Notes: generated from the letters alone by a model not told the origin. A stretch of DNA of 64,000 nucleotides from Mariniflexile sp044335535 (GCF_044335535.1 NZ_JBIQVZ010000002.1:724473-788472); one strand, 5' to 3'; counted from the first letter of the stretch, positions 53,916 through 62,968 are shown. Numbers and translations are program-made.

Positions 53916-54614
53916 ATGAGCATACATATAGAAGCTAAAAAAGGCGATATTGCAGAAACCATCTTATTGCCAGGAGATCCATTACGAGCTAAATGGATTG
54001 CGGAAACGTTTTTTGAAAACCCTATTTGCTTCAACCAAATACGAGGCATGTTAGGATACACAGGAACTTACAACAACAAACGCATATCGGTTATGGGAAC
54101 GGGTATGGGCATACCTTCTATCTCAATTTATGCTCACGAACTTATAACCGAATATGATGTAAAAAACTTAATTCGTGTGGGTAGCGCAGGTTCGTACCAA
54201 AGCCATATAAAGATTAGAGATATTGTATTGGCTATGGCGGCATCATCAAACTCGGGTGTGAATGAAATTCGATTTAGTGGTGCAGACTACGCCCCTACTG
54301 CCAATTTTGAACTCTTTCAAAAAACTGTTGAAGTTGCAAAATCTAAAAACATTGCTATTAAAGCTGGCAATGTTTTTACATCAGACGAATTTTATGCAGA
54401 TGATTTTGAATCCTATAAAAAATGGTCCAAGTTTGGAGTACTTTGTGTTGAAATGGAGACCGCTGGCCTATATACGGTAGCAGCAAAACATCATGTCAAT
54501 GCTTTGAGTATTTTAACAATTTCAGATTCTTTGGTAACTGGTGAACGAATTACTTCCAAAGAACGGGAAACCTCTTTTAAGGACATGATTGAAATAGCTC
54601 TGGAGCTTGCCTAG
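53916..54614 (+). CDS. deoD: Purine nucleoside phosphorylase, DeoD type
   Basis: This 232-residue hexameric-type enzyme phosphorolyses purine (deoxy)nucleosides to free base and (deoxy)ribose 1-phosphate. Motifs: ILLPGDPLRAKWIAETF near residue 17 with phosphate-binding Gly/Arg, GTGMGIPSISIYAHEL, RVGSAGSY, VEMETAGLY with the ribose-binding Met-Glu, and SDSLVTGERITSKERE with the catalytic Asp. It feeds deoxyribose phosphate to DeoC upstream. Its TAG stop overlaps the TAG of pxpC on the other strand in a shared CTAG (54611-54614). Confidence 0.95.
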   Translation: MSIHIEAKKGDIAETILLPGDPLRAKWIAETFFENPICFNQIRGMLGYTGTYNNKRISVMGTGMGIPSISIYAHELITEYDVKNLIRVGSAGSYQSHIKIRDIVLAMAASSNSGVNEIRFSGADYAPTANFELFQKTVEVAKSKNIAIKAGNVFTSDEFYADDFESYKKWSKFGVLCVEMETAGLYTVAAKHHVNALSILTISDSLVTGERITSKERETSFKDMIEIALELA

Positions 54615-55456
54615 ACCCATTTAAAATGTATGACGCTTCCAGTAAACTTTTGAGCCAAAACATTAATAGCCGATTCTTTAAGCTGAAGCACCCTGGGATA
54701 ACCGCCTGTTGTTTGACAATCACGCATTAAAATAATCAGTTTCCCAGAAGGTGTTAATTGAACCGTTCCAGGCAGTACCGCAGATGTTATAATGGGCTCT
54801 AGATTATTTTCTAAAGGTTCTGAAAGCTGATACGCCATACGGTTATTATCTTTTGAAATGGTAAATTCATTTTGAAGCAAAAATGCCTGCTGATTGTTAG
54901 ATAAAAAATCAAATTCAGGACCTTTATAAACAGCTATATTTTTAGTTGTAAAATGTTCATTTTTTACTTTAATTAATGCGTTTTTAGAGCTTGTAAACAA
55001 ATTACTTATAAAAATTTCAAGTTCATCATTTTTAGAAAGTTTAAATCGCTCGGTAATACCTTCATACATACTTCTGCTGTCCATTATTTTTTCGGTTTTA
55101 AAACCACCCAAAACAGCTAAATAGCTACGAAATCCTCTATTCAATTTACCAAAAGACAACACGTCTCCTGCATTTACTTTTATAATTTTATTAAGATGGA
55201 TAGGGCTATCGTTCAGTTTAGGCGACATATCTGCGCCCGAAATACAAATACATGTCTCATTGTTAAATTGAAGTGTAGCACCCGCCATGCTCATTTCAAT
55301 AACCGCTGCACTTTCCTCGTTACCTAAAACATGATTGGCTAATGCTGCCGAATACGCATCCATAACCCCCGAATATGGCACACCATACTGTTGAAACCCC
55401 ATCCGTCCTAAGTCTTGAATGCTCGAATACAGCCCTGGGCTTAACACTTTAATCAT
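54611..55456 (-). CDS. pxpC: 5-oxoprolinase subunit PxpC
   Basis: 281 residues from the ATG at 55456 (MIKVLSPGLYSSIQDLGRMGFQQYGVPYSG), the usual family start; a longer frame adds 11 residues that overlap pxpB more. Biotin-dependent-carboxyltransferase-like domain with SGVMDAYSAALANHVLGNEESAAVIE, ISGADMSPKLND and the ending MRDCQTTGGYPRVLQL. With PxpA and PxpB it hydrolyses 5-oxoproline to glutamate using ATP. It overlaps pxpB by 8 bp, so it is translationally coupled. The 3' end is back to back with deoD, sharing the stop tetramer CTAG. Confidence 0.93.
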   Translation of the reverse strand: MIKVLSPGLYSSIQDLGRMGFQQYGVPYSGVMDAYSAALANHVLGNEESAAVIEMSMAGATLQFNNETCICISGADMSPKLNDSPIHLNKIIKVNAGDVLSFGKLNRGFRSYLAVLGGFKTEKIMDSRSMYEGITERFKLSKNDELEIFISNLFTSSKNALIKVKNEHFTTKNIAVYKGPEFDFLSNNQQAFLLQNEFTISKDNNRMAYQLSEPLENNLEPIITSAVLPGTVQLTPSGKLIILMRDCQTTGGYPRVLQLKESAINVLAQKFTGSVIHFKWV

Positions 55457-56180
55457 ACCATACCTCACTTTCCAATTGGTACACACCATCTTCTACTAAA
55501 GCCTTAATAGCTTTGTATTCATTTAAAGAAATGGGTTCAAAAACAATCTTGTCGCCTGCTTTTGCAAAACAGGGTTGCTTTAATTTCGGATTAAAAAAAT
55601 CGAGAGGCGAATTACCAATAACATTCCAACCTCCAGGACTCACAGTTGGGTAAACGCCGGTTTGGTTACCTCCAATAGCTACTGCACCTTTTTCAATTTG
55701 CAATCTTGGGGTTGATTTTCTGGGAATGTAAAGCGACTCATCCAAACCTCCTAAATATAAAAATCCGGGTAAAAAACCAATAAAATAAACAGTATAAACA
55801 GCTTCGGAATGTTGCTTGATAATGGTTTCTTTTGACAGCTTTTTTTCCAAAGAAATCGCCTCTAAATCAATCGCAAAAACGACATCATAACACACAGGGA
55901 TTTTCCATAAAACTGACACACTGTCATTGTGTGATTTTAACGATTTATATAAGTTTTCAAGATAATTTACCTCATTTTTTAAATTCCTACAAACAGAATC
56001 ATAAATGATTAATAACGAGTTATATGTGAGTTTTAATTCAACAATAGGTTTAATACTATTTTTTTCTATTTCTGTTTTAAACGCAATAATATCTTTTAGG
56101 ATTGTTTCATCAATAACCGCTGGCCATTCCACCAAAATAGAACGCTCACCAAACGGTTTATATGTAAGATTGGAAGCCAT
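55449..56180 (-). CDS. pxpB: 5-oxoprolinase subunit PxpB
   Basis: 243 residues (KipI / allophanate hydrolase subunit 1 fold). Motifs: FGERSILVEWP near residue 8, IPVCYDVVFAIDLEAI, YFIGFLPGFLYLGGLDESLYIPRKSTPR (the conserved GFxPGFxYL stretch), and GAVAIGGNQTGVYPTVSPGGWNVIGNSPL. PxpB pairs with PxpC as an ATP-dependent subunit complex. The ATG at 56180 is 5 bp after the stop of pxpA. It is slightly longer than E. coli PxpB (218) owing to an N-terminal loop. Confidence 0.93.
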   Translation of the reverse strand: MASNLTYKPFGERSILVEWPAVIDETILKDIIAFKTEIEKNSIKPIVELKLTYNSLLIIYDSVCRNLKNEVNYLENLYKSLKSHNDSVSVLWKIPVCYDVVFAIDLEAISLEKKLSKETIIKQHSEAVYTVYFIGFLPGFLYLGGLDESLYIPRKSTPRLQIEKGAVAIGGNQTGVYPTVSPGGWNVIGNSPLDFFNPKLKQPCFAKAGDKIVFEPISLNEYKAIKALVEDGVYQLESEVWYD

Positions 56181-56185
56181 TAAAT

Positions 56186-56926
56186 TTACAAGATTTTAAT
56201 ACCTACCGTTTCCAAATTCATACGTAATTTTTTAAGTAATTCTGCCGCATGCAAATGATCGCCATGCACACAAAAAGTTTCTGCTTTTATAGCCACTTCT
56301 GTACCGGTAACTGTTCTTACTTTTCGTTTATCAATCATATGAAACACATGTTCAAACATCGTATCTGAATCATGAATAAGCGCATTACCTTCACTACGGG
56401 ATACTAAGGTTAAATCATCATTATAATTCCTATCGGCAAATACTTCGTATGTAATTGGTATATTATTTTGAAGTGCTAAGGTTTCAATAACCGACTTATA
56501 AGGCACATAAAGTTTTACTGGTAGCGCTATACTTTTCATTACTTCAATAATAGTAGTAGCAATTTTAGTATCTGTGACCGCCATATTATACAATGCACCG
56601 TGAGGCTTTACATGGTGCAATTGGGTGTTTTCTTCTTGCACAATGGTCATTAAATTACTTATTTGTTCTTTTAACGAGGCAAACAAAGCTACACAAGGCA
56701 TATCCATAGGGTTTCTGCCAAAATTTTTCAAATCAGGAAAGGAAGGATGCGCTCCAATTTTAATGCGGTGCTGCTTCGCTAATTTAACCACTTTACGCAT
56801 GGTTTTACTATTGCCTGCGTGTCCGCCACAAGCAATATTGCATGACGATACATAAGGCATTAATAGCGATTCGTTGCCAATGCCTTCTCCTACATCTACA
56901 TTTATATCAACACTTTGGGTTTGCAC
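56186..56926 (-). CDS. pxpA: 5-oxoprolinase subunit PxpA (LamB/YcsF family)
   Basis: 246 residues. The family signatures are VDINVDVGEG near residue 7, SCNIACGGHAGN with metal-type residues, IGAHPSFPDLKNFGRNPM, HVKPHGALYN and FCVHGDHLHA. The start is GTG at 56926, since the only ATG-type upstream frame is closed by a TAG directly before it. It opens the pxpABC operon, which turns 5-oxoproline, a product of glutamate cyclisation and of GGCT enzymes, into glutamate. No dedicated transporter gene is beside it. MITE-like copy C lies 16 bp upstream and may hold its promoter. Confidence 0.94.
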   Translation of the reverse strand: MQTQSVDINVDVGEGIGNESLLMPYVSSCNIACGGHAGNSKTMRKVVKLAKQHRIKIGAHPSFPDLKNFGRNPMDMPCVALFASLKEQISNLMTIVQEENTQLHHVKPHGALYNMAVTDTKIATTIIEVMKSIALPVKLYVPYKSVIETLALQNNIPITYEVFADRNYNDDLTLVSRSEGNALIHDSDTMFEHVFHMIDKRKVRTVTGTEVAIKAETFCVHGDHLHAAELLKKLRMNLETVGIKIL

Positions 56927-56942
56927 TAGTTGTGTTTTATAT

Positions 56943-57121
56943 TGAACTCATCTTGACTTTTTCTATTTCCTAAAACCTGCCTGCCGGCAGGCAGGAATGG
57001 CTAGAATCCGCTCATATTTCGCTTTTTTTTATGCTTAACTCTGCTATGCCTTTCAAAAAGTACCTCATCTGTGCAAATTTTATCTCATTTTCGGCTAAAA
57101 ACAAAAGTCAAGATGAGTTCA
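56943..57121 (+). repeat. MITE-like element, copy C (179 bp)
   Basis: Best-preserved copy. Left end TGAACTCATCTTGACTTTTT; right end AAAAGTCAAGATGAGTTCA, one A shorter. It carries the perfect 20-bp palindrome CCTGCCTGCCGGCAGGCAGG near its left end. It fills the gap between pxpA (GTG at 56926) and the DUF2891 gene, whose TAA directly abuts the right end. Confidence 0.88.
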
Positions 57122-58219
57122 TTATTTAGAAACAGTGTTCAACGCATAAATAGCAAAGCTACCTAACCAATGCCCACCTTCGTAGCTATCTTCAAAAATA
57201 CTAGGCAATGAATAATTAATAAGCTGATTCGCCATATTTTTTAAGTGTTTATATTCTGGCAAGTTTTCTGCAATGGTATTTAAACACCAAGCTCGAGAAA
57301 AATTGACGCCATCTAGGTGCACCAAACTACCGTCTTTTCTATCGGAAACCTTTCCCGTTTCTAATATAAAGCTTTTATTTTTCAATTGTGGTAAAAATTC
57401 ATCTAACCAGGGTTTAAACGTTTCTTTAGTCAATATACGTTTCATTAACGCCGCTTCTTCTAAACATGGCGATAAAAAATCGGTACCACCGGGTTCCCAA
57501 ATAATTGGGCAGTCTGCATCTGATAAATAAAAATCCTTTGCACGTTGTTCAATAATCAATTTTAAAGCGGTATTATTTACCGTATTAGCATAATCCCATG
57601 CAAAACTCAACCCGAATGCTGTGTTTGGGTGTTCGCCTACCCGAATGGGGTAATTTAATTTGGGTAAAAACTCCATGTATTTACCTATAACCAGATCGGT
57701 TAAGGGTTGCAAATTACTTTCTAATTGTCTTGCTGTTTCACTATCCCAAGTATGCAATGCTTCAGCTAATTTTAATAACCACGCCCATCCATAGGTACGC
57801 TCAAACGATTTGTTATGATTTCCTAAAAAATAAGCCACTTCGGTTAGGATGTTTTCCTTGGATATGTTTTGAAGTAAGCGTTGCTCAATGGCTTTAGCGT
57901 TTTCTAGCTCTGGAAACTGTTTTAACAAACTTACCAGGCTCCAATGCCCATGTACCGATGAATGCCAATCAAAACAGCCGTAAAACGCCGGATGCAAGGT
58001 GTTAGGCGATTTTAAATCGGCAGCACTTCCCAAGGTTTGTGATAATCGGTTTGGATATTCGATATTTATACAATGCAAAGGTAATTGCGCCAACTTATTG
58101 GCTTGTTCTAAATTTAGAATAGGGATTGTTTCTTGTTTGATTTCTGTGATTGTGGATTGCTTTTGCGAATTGTTGCAACTGAAAATTAAAACAACTAATA
58201 AAAATGAATGGTATTTCAT
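57122..58219 (-). CDS. DUF2891 family lipoprotein
   Basis: 365 residues with a lipoprotein signal (MKYHSFLLVVLIFSCNNSQ, Cys near residue 15). The DUF2891 core has LPLHCINIEYPNRL, HPAFYGCFDWHSSVHGHWSL, YGWAWLLKLAEAL, RVGEHPNTAFGLSFAWDYA and HLDGVNFSRAWC. The repeated HSSVHGHW and Trp-rich helices recall an (alpha/alpha) toroid glycosidase-like fold, but the activity is unknown. The normal family length is about 350, so it appears complete. The stop codon touches MITE-like copy C, with no loss of the C-terminus (ends IYALNTVSK). Confidence 0.85.
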   Translation of the reverse strand: MKYHSFLLVVLIFSCNNSQKQSTITEIKQETIPILNLEQANKLAQLPLHCINIEYPNRLSQTLGSAADLKSPNTLHPAFYGCFDWHSSVHGHWSLVSLLKQFPELENAKAIEQRLLQNISKENILTEVAYFLGNHNKSFERTYGWAWLLKLAEALHTWDSETARQLESNLQPLTDLVIGKYMEFLPKLNYPIRVGEHPNTAFGLSFAWDYANTVNNTALKLIIEQRAKDFYLSDADCPIIWEPGGTDFLSPCLEEAALMKRILTKETFKPWLDEFLPQLKNKSFILETGKVSDRKDGSLVHLDGVNFSRAWCLNTIAENLPEYKHLKNMANQLINYSLPSIFEDSYEGGHWLGSFAIYALNTVSK

Positions 58220-58387
58220 AAAAGATCAAAATTTTATTTCAAGTTCTAAAAACTAATACTCTAATGTATGCAAAAAATAATAACTTCGATTGCTAAAACA
58301 AAAAGTCTTAACCAAATTAGTTAAAAGATCTTACTTATTTTTATAGGCGTTTAGACCTCCCACGTTAGCTATTGGTTTTATTAATAT

Positions 58388-58657
58388 TTATTCGAAAAAT
58401 ACCATCTTTTTCATTAACATATCGAAGATTGTCCCCATATTTGCCCTCTTATTGTATCTAAAATGACATTCATTCAGGTAATCTTGCATATGTTCTTTGC
58501 TACAATGATGATGAATTCCTCTTAACCAACCTTTGATATTCATTATATGAATATGTAATTCTTTAAAATTCTTTCCTTCATCAGAGGCAACTTGTTTGAG
58601 TTTAGTAAATTCATTTTTCAAAGGCGCATACCAAGACTGTAAGGTACTTGATTTCAT
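58388..58657 (-). pseudogene. C-terminal fragment of an IS1595-family transposase
   Basis: An 89-codon fragment with the end of the DDE domain: HIMNIKGWLRGIHHHCSKEHMQDYLNECHFRYNKR. This matches the region around the last catalytic Glu/Asn and the H-x3-Y/L-DE-FRYN motif of ISXO2-like enzymes. The N-terminal two-thirds is missing; the sequence upstream (58654-58836) does not resemble the family. It is a dead remnant and has no detectable inverted repeats. Confidence 0.75.
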
Positions 58658-58889
58658 ATATTAAACGTTTGTAATTTACTAGGGACTCCACCACAATGTA
58701 GAACTACTTCTTTTATTATTTCATTTTGTAATTGATTGCAAAATAACATTTTGGGTATCTTGTATCCTTTTAACTTATTGAGCTTTATATAGCTCAATAG
58801 CAATATTGATGCAATTAAAATTATATAAATCATCACTTGAATTCTATTCCATTGTCATGATAAATAGTGCTTAAAGTTCAATTCTTGTT

Positions 58890-59534
58890 TTATGAACCTA
58901 AAAAACGTTTAATATCCCAACGGCTTTTGTAAATTTCCGCTATTTGATTTGCCGTAAAACCATCTTCTGTCAGATTGCTTAAAAACAATATTTTTTCTCC
59001 ATCGGATTTCAAAATCCCTTCAACCAATCTAAAAACTATTTTAGTCTTTTTTTCTTTGCAGCAAAGATGGACCCTACTGTGCTTTGTCAATTTTAGAATG
59101 TTATTTTCAAATTCCAAAGGAGTTACTTCACTTCCTTTTTCTATTTCATATTTTGATGATTTATAAATCCGGGTCACAAAATATTTATGGCCATCACAGA
59201 GTTCAACCATTTTTTTTCGATCTTTCATTCTTCTATCGAAAACCGCTATATCTTTCTTATTGTCCATATATTCTTCCAGAATGTCTCCCAAAGCCAAATC
59301 TTTACTGATCATTTTTTGGTCTTTGTAAAACTTAACATTAAATGGCAATCCATTAAAACCAACTGTGAACTTTATACTGTTTTTCCCTTGTTCTCCTTTT
59401 TTGTTTTTTTGACCATTTTGTATTCCAAAGCTTAATAAAGAGGCGGACAGACTTGTGATTTTCGAATCGTATAAACTTAATTTTATTTTGTCTTTTTCAT
59501 TAAGCTTATCCTGAAAAACCGTAACCGTATGCAC
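58890..59534 (-). pseudogene. Internal fragment of an IS4-family transposase
   Basis: About 215 codons with the DDE region of IS4-type enzymes: DSKITSLSASLLSFG near the start, IAVFDRRMKDRKKMVEL, and LSNLTEDGFTANQIAEIYKSRWDIKRFL. It stops right after the Tyr-x2-Arg-x3-Glu-type helix (IYKSRWDIKRF), where the intact family continues. The 5' end is cut at the junction with the IS1595 fragment on the other strand near 59530. Both ends are missing, so it cannot move. Confidence 0.78.
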
Positions 59535-59932
59535 AGGGAAGGTTGACAGGCAATACAGATATTTTAAAGCTAAGGTATTGGACGATCATAAAGCTCAGGG
59601 TACGGACCAAACTTTTGTTGGCCCTATTGATGATGAGCAAACCATTGTCTTTACGGACAAAAGCACTTCGTACATTAATATTGCTGATTATGTGGAAATT
59701 CATATGACAGAGAAATCAAGTGCACAAACAACCAAAGAAACACTAAAATGGGTGCATATAGCAATAAGTAATGCTAAAAGAAACTTTGTAAGGACCTATC
59801 ACAGAATCAAGAAAAAGTACTTGCAGTTATATCTAAATGAGTTTGTTTACAAACTTAATAGAAGATAGATACTTTGGTGAACGAATCTTCGATAGGCTCG
59901 TTATTGCTAGCATTACAGCTAATGGACATTAA
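59525..59932 (+). pseudogene. C-terminal fragment of a second IS1595-family transposase
   Basis: The + strand frame reads GKVDRQYRYFKAKVLDDHKAQ, DEQTIVFTDKSTSYINIADY, TLKWVHIAISNAKRNF and YLQLYLNEFVYKLNRR. A 1-bp frameshift near 59862 then leads to YFGERIFDRLVIASITANGH and the true stop at 59930-59932. This is the end of an ISXO2-like DDE domain different from the fragment at 58388. The N-terminus is missing. Confidence 0.8.
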
Positions 59933-60220
59933 ACGGATATACAAATCATTTATTTTTTATCTCGTTAATTCTTTGTCGAAATTAATATGAATTAGTTGTT
60001 TTTTTTAATATTGAAGTAAAACCATGACAGTACAGGTAAGTTAATCCTTTTAATTGTATTTTATTTGTAAATAAATATTTTCTTTTAGAAAGAGATTTAA
60101 AAAAAAACTAAAACTAATTATAATTTAATTTTTTTACTTTAATTACCTATTGGTATATCTTATTTCTTCAATTGACGACTTTTTTATTCGTCTTATTTAG
60201 AGAAAATGAAAATTTATATA
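59933..60220. other. AT-rich intergenic region, no gene seen
   Basis: About 288 bp of very AT-rich DNA between the transposase fragment and the lipoprotein gene. It presumably holds the promoter of the latter, but no perfect TANNTTTG was found. Confidence 0.4.
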
Positions 60221-62209
60221 ATGAAAAAAGGACACCTTATTATTGCATTATTACTTTTGACATCTTGTGGGAAGAGTTCAAAAAAATTAAATCATGCCTT
60301 AGAATTATCTGGTAACAACAAACAAGAATTACAAAAAGTATTAAATCATTACTCTGAAAGGGAAGAAGATAAGCTTAAATATAAAGCTGCTGTTTTTTTA
60401 ATAGAAAATATGCCAAAAAAAACCTATAGAACCTATAGTCCTTTTTTAGATGAGTTTATGCATCGAGTGGATAATATTAATAATTATTTAGAAGTACATA
60501 ATTTGAATAAAGGTATTGATAATGATGATTTGAATAAAATATGGGGTAGATGTAAGCGTAGGGGAAGTAGCGAATTGTTTGAGCAAAAGTATGACCTTCT
60601 AACAATAAACTCAGAGCTCTTAATAGATAATATTGATGAGGCTTTTTTGGTTTGGGAAAAAGTGCCTTGGGCATCTAGTTTTACTTTTGAACAATTTTGC
60701 GAATATGTTCTACCATATAGAAGTTCAGATGAATATCCGACTATGTGGAGAAAAGAAATTAACCAAAAATATAATTGGGCGTTAGAAAAAAATTCAAAAA
60801 AAAGTATTGTTGAAATTGTAAAACAAATTAATGATAGTACAAGTTGGTTTAAATATTTGCAAAGAATGACACATATTTCTGGGACAAAAATTTCAGATGT
60901 TTATAAAATTGGAGGTGGAGTTTGTAGGCAACATTCTAGTTTGAAAATATCTGCTCTAAGAAGTTTAGGTATTCCAGCAGCCAATGTGTCGGCTTTAACA
61001 GGGACTAGTTGGGTTTCTATATTAAATGAAGAAGGAAAAACTTTAGATTATGGTAGCCATTTTGCGCCGGTTATTGGGAAATATTATCAAGAAGAGAGGA
61101 AAAGATATTGGCCAAAAGTTTTTATGGATACTTATAGTAATAACCCTTACCCGTTTAAAGATACTCCTATTGAGGATGTGCCTCCTTTTTTCAGGAATAT
61201 TAATAAAAGAGATGTAACAAGTAAACATATTCCTTCATCAACGGTTTCGGTTAGTATCACTATTGATCCTCCAAAAGAAACAAAACATGTTTTTTTAAGA
61301 ATTTTATATATGAAAAAATGGTATGTAGCAGATTGGGGAGAAATAAATAGGAATACAGCAATATTTAAACAAATGGGAATTAATAATATTTATTTTCCCA
61401 GTTATTATATTGGAGGTGTTTATTATCCCGCTGCTAAGCCTTTTTATCTTAGAAATGATGGTACAATGAAATTATTTGAAAATGAATCTACAATTATTGA
61501 AAGAGTAAAACTAACAAGAAAATATCCTTTAAATATTCCTGAAAGAAAATATAGTAATCTTATGGTTGGAACTCGATTTGAAGGAGCTGATAACCCTGAC
61601 TTTTATAATAGTACTTTGCTTGCTAAAATAGAAAGGACTCCTCAGATTATAGAGGAGTTAAAAGTTTCTCTGAAGAATAAATTTAGGTATGTGAGATATA
61701 TATCAGATACTTTAATGGGGGTTGCGGAAATTTCATTTTTGGGAAAAGACGAAAGCTTGTTTAAAGGAAAAGTATTACATAGCAATAACATAAATAAACA
61801 GGATGCTATAAATGCATTCGACCTAGATATTAGAACCAATTGTAATAATGATAAAGGTTTAATATTAAATATACATAATAATGCACATAATTATATTAAT
61901 GAAGAATATAAGAATTCATATTTAGATTCTTGGATTGGTTTAGATTTCGGGGAGCCTAAACAGATTCAATTTGTTAAGTATCTATTTCGAAACTCTTTTA
62001 ACTCGGTAGAACCTGGTGCTGAGTATGAACTTTTTTATTGGGATGATAAGTGGAAATCCTTGGGAAAAAAAATAGCTGAACAAAATTATTTATTTTATAA
62101 TATACCTAAAAACACTGTTTTGTTGCTAAAAAACATGGCTGGTGGTACACATGAAATTCCTTTTTTTGTAGAAAATGGAGAAATTATTTTTAGTAGTTAT
62201 TTTAAATAA
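60221..62209 (+). CDS. Transglutaminase-like lipoprotein with C-terminal discoidin-like domain
   Basis: 662 residues from the ATG at 60221, which begins a lipoprotein signal (MKKGHLIIALLLLTSC, Cys16). A helical N-terminal part is followed by a transglutaminase-core region with the nucleophile in GGGVCRQHSSLKISALRSLGIPAA (Cys235). The catalytic His position appears lost: GTSW has Thr262-Ser263 where active members usually have His-x-Trp. The Asp is kept (TLDYG). The C-terminal ~150 residues resemble a discoidin/F5-8-type sandwich (NAFDLDIRTNC, SYLDSWIGLDFGEPKQIQFVKYLF). Related lipoproteins occur in Bacteroidota; the role is unknown. DNA here looks more AT-rich than the core genes, and IS remnants flank it. 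Confidence 0.8.
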   Translation: MKKGHLIIALLLLTSCGKSSKKLNHALELSGNNKQELQKVLNHYSEREEDKLKYKAAVFLIENMPKKTYRTYSPFLDEFMHRVDNINNYLEVHNLNKGIDNDDLNKIWGRCKRRGSSELFEQKYDLLTINSELLIDNIDEAFLVWEKVPWASSFTFEQFCEYVLPYRSSDEYPTMWRKEINQKYNWALEKNSKKSIVEIVKQINDSTSWFKYLQRMTHISGTKISDVYKIGGGVCRQHSSLKISALRSLGIPAANVSALTGTSWVSILNEEGKTLDYGSHFAPVIGKYYQEERKRYWPKVFMDTYSNNPYPFKDTPIEDVPPFFRNINKRDVTSKHIPSSTVSVSITIDPPKETKHVFLRILYMKKWYVADWGEINRNTAIFKQMGINNIYFPSYYIGGVYYPAAKPFYLRNDGTMKLFENESTIIERVKLTRKYPLNIPERKYSNLMVGTRFEGADNPDFYNSTLLAKIERTPQIIEELKVSLKNKFRYVRYISDTLMGVAEISFLGKDESLFKGKVLHSNNINKQDAINAFDLDIRTNCNNDKGLILNIHNNAHNYINEEYKNSYLDSWIGLDFGEPKQIQFVKYLFRNSFNSVEPGAEYELFYWDDKWKSLGKKIAEQNYLFYNIPKNTVLLLKNMAGGTHEIPFFVENGEIIFSSYFK

Positions 62210-62287
62210 TAGATTAAATAAAATATACCTTTTAAAAAGCTCGAGATGCATATTGAAAATTATAAACGTTAGTGATAATTAAAATGT

Positions 62288-62968
62288 ATGAAAAAGATAT
62301 ATAGGGTGTTGATAATAGAGAATGATAATTTAATGATAGATGCTTATAAGCATGCCTTTTCTTGTATTGAAAAGGAATTTGGAAACATATTATTTGTTTT
62401 AGATCTTGTTAGAAGCCATGATGAAATGGCACTTAATAAAATTAAAAAAGCTTCGAAGAACAATAATCCAGAAATGATTTTTTTAGAAATTCCATTATCT
62501 CATTCGGATTATAATAAAGTAATTAAAAGAGAATGTTTAGGTGTTAAAATAAATAAATTTTTACCAAATACGAAAGTTATTGTAAGTACTAAATTTTCTA
62601 ACAATAACATGTTACATTATATAATTAAATCAATTAATCCATCTGGTCTTATAATAAAAAGTGATGTAGGTTTTGACGATATTATTTACGCAATTAAAGA
62701 TGTTCTTGGTAACAAGACATATTACAGTCAAACAGTGCTTCAATATTTTAAAAATAAGGTTAAACATGATATTGTTTTAGACCATATAGATACTTTAATA
62801 TTAAACGAAATATCTAATGGATCCAAAATGAAAGAATTGCTTCAATTAGTGCCTTTAACTAAATCTGGAATTGAAAAGCGAAAAAGATTAATTAAATCTT
62901 CTTTTAAAGTTTCTTTAGATAACGATAGAGATATGATTATTGCTGCAAAAGAAAAAGGGTTTATTTGA
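62288..62968 (+). CDS. Response-regulator-like protein lacking the phospho-aspartate
   Basis: 226 residues. The N-terminal ~130 residues follow a receiver fold: acidic pocket RVLIIENDNLMIDAY (Glu11, Asp13), strand 3 MIFLEIPL with Glu67 where the phosphorylated Asp belongs, strand 4 VIVSTKFS with the switch Ser/Thr, and SGLIIKSDVGFDDI with the conserved Lys. The C-terminal part (about 165-226) resembles a degenerate LuxR-type helix-turn-helix (IDTLILNEISNGSKMKELLQL, TKSGIEKRKRLIKSSF). With Glu at the phosphosite it may be locked on or regulated otherwise (inference). It follows the lipoprotein gene by 78 bp in the same direction and has its own terminator. Confidence 0.75.
   Translation: MKKIYRVLIIENDNLMIDAYKHAFSCIEKEFGNILFVLDLVRSHDEMALNKIKKASKNNNPEMIFLEIPLSHSDYNKVIKRECLGVKINKFLPNTKVIVSTKFSNNNMLHYIIKSINPSGLIIKSDVGFDDIIYAIKDVLGNKTYYSQTVLQYFKNKVKHDIVLDHIDTLILNEISNGSKMKELLQLVPLTKSGIEKRKRLIKSSFKVSLDNDRDMIIAAKEKGFI

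Noticed and set aside
58654..58836. 60-codon minus-strand frame with one transmembrane segment next to the IS1595 fragment
   Set aside because: It does not resemble the transposase N-terminus or any family I know; it is too short to call in AT-rich IS debris.
59506..59703. 65-codon frame antisense to the IS1595 fragment
   Set aside because: It is the reverse strand of a recognisable transposase and has no independent support.
60221..62968. The lipoprotein and receiver-like gene as a defence system
   Set aside because: Neither protein has a nuclease, NTPase, TIR, reverse transcriptase or other known defence domain; the accessory setting alone is not evidence.
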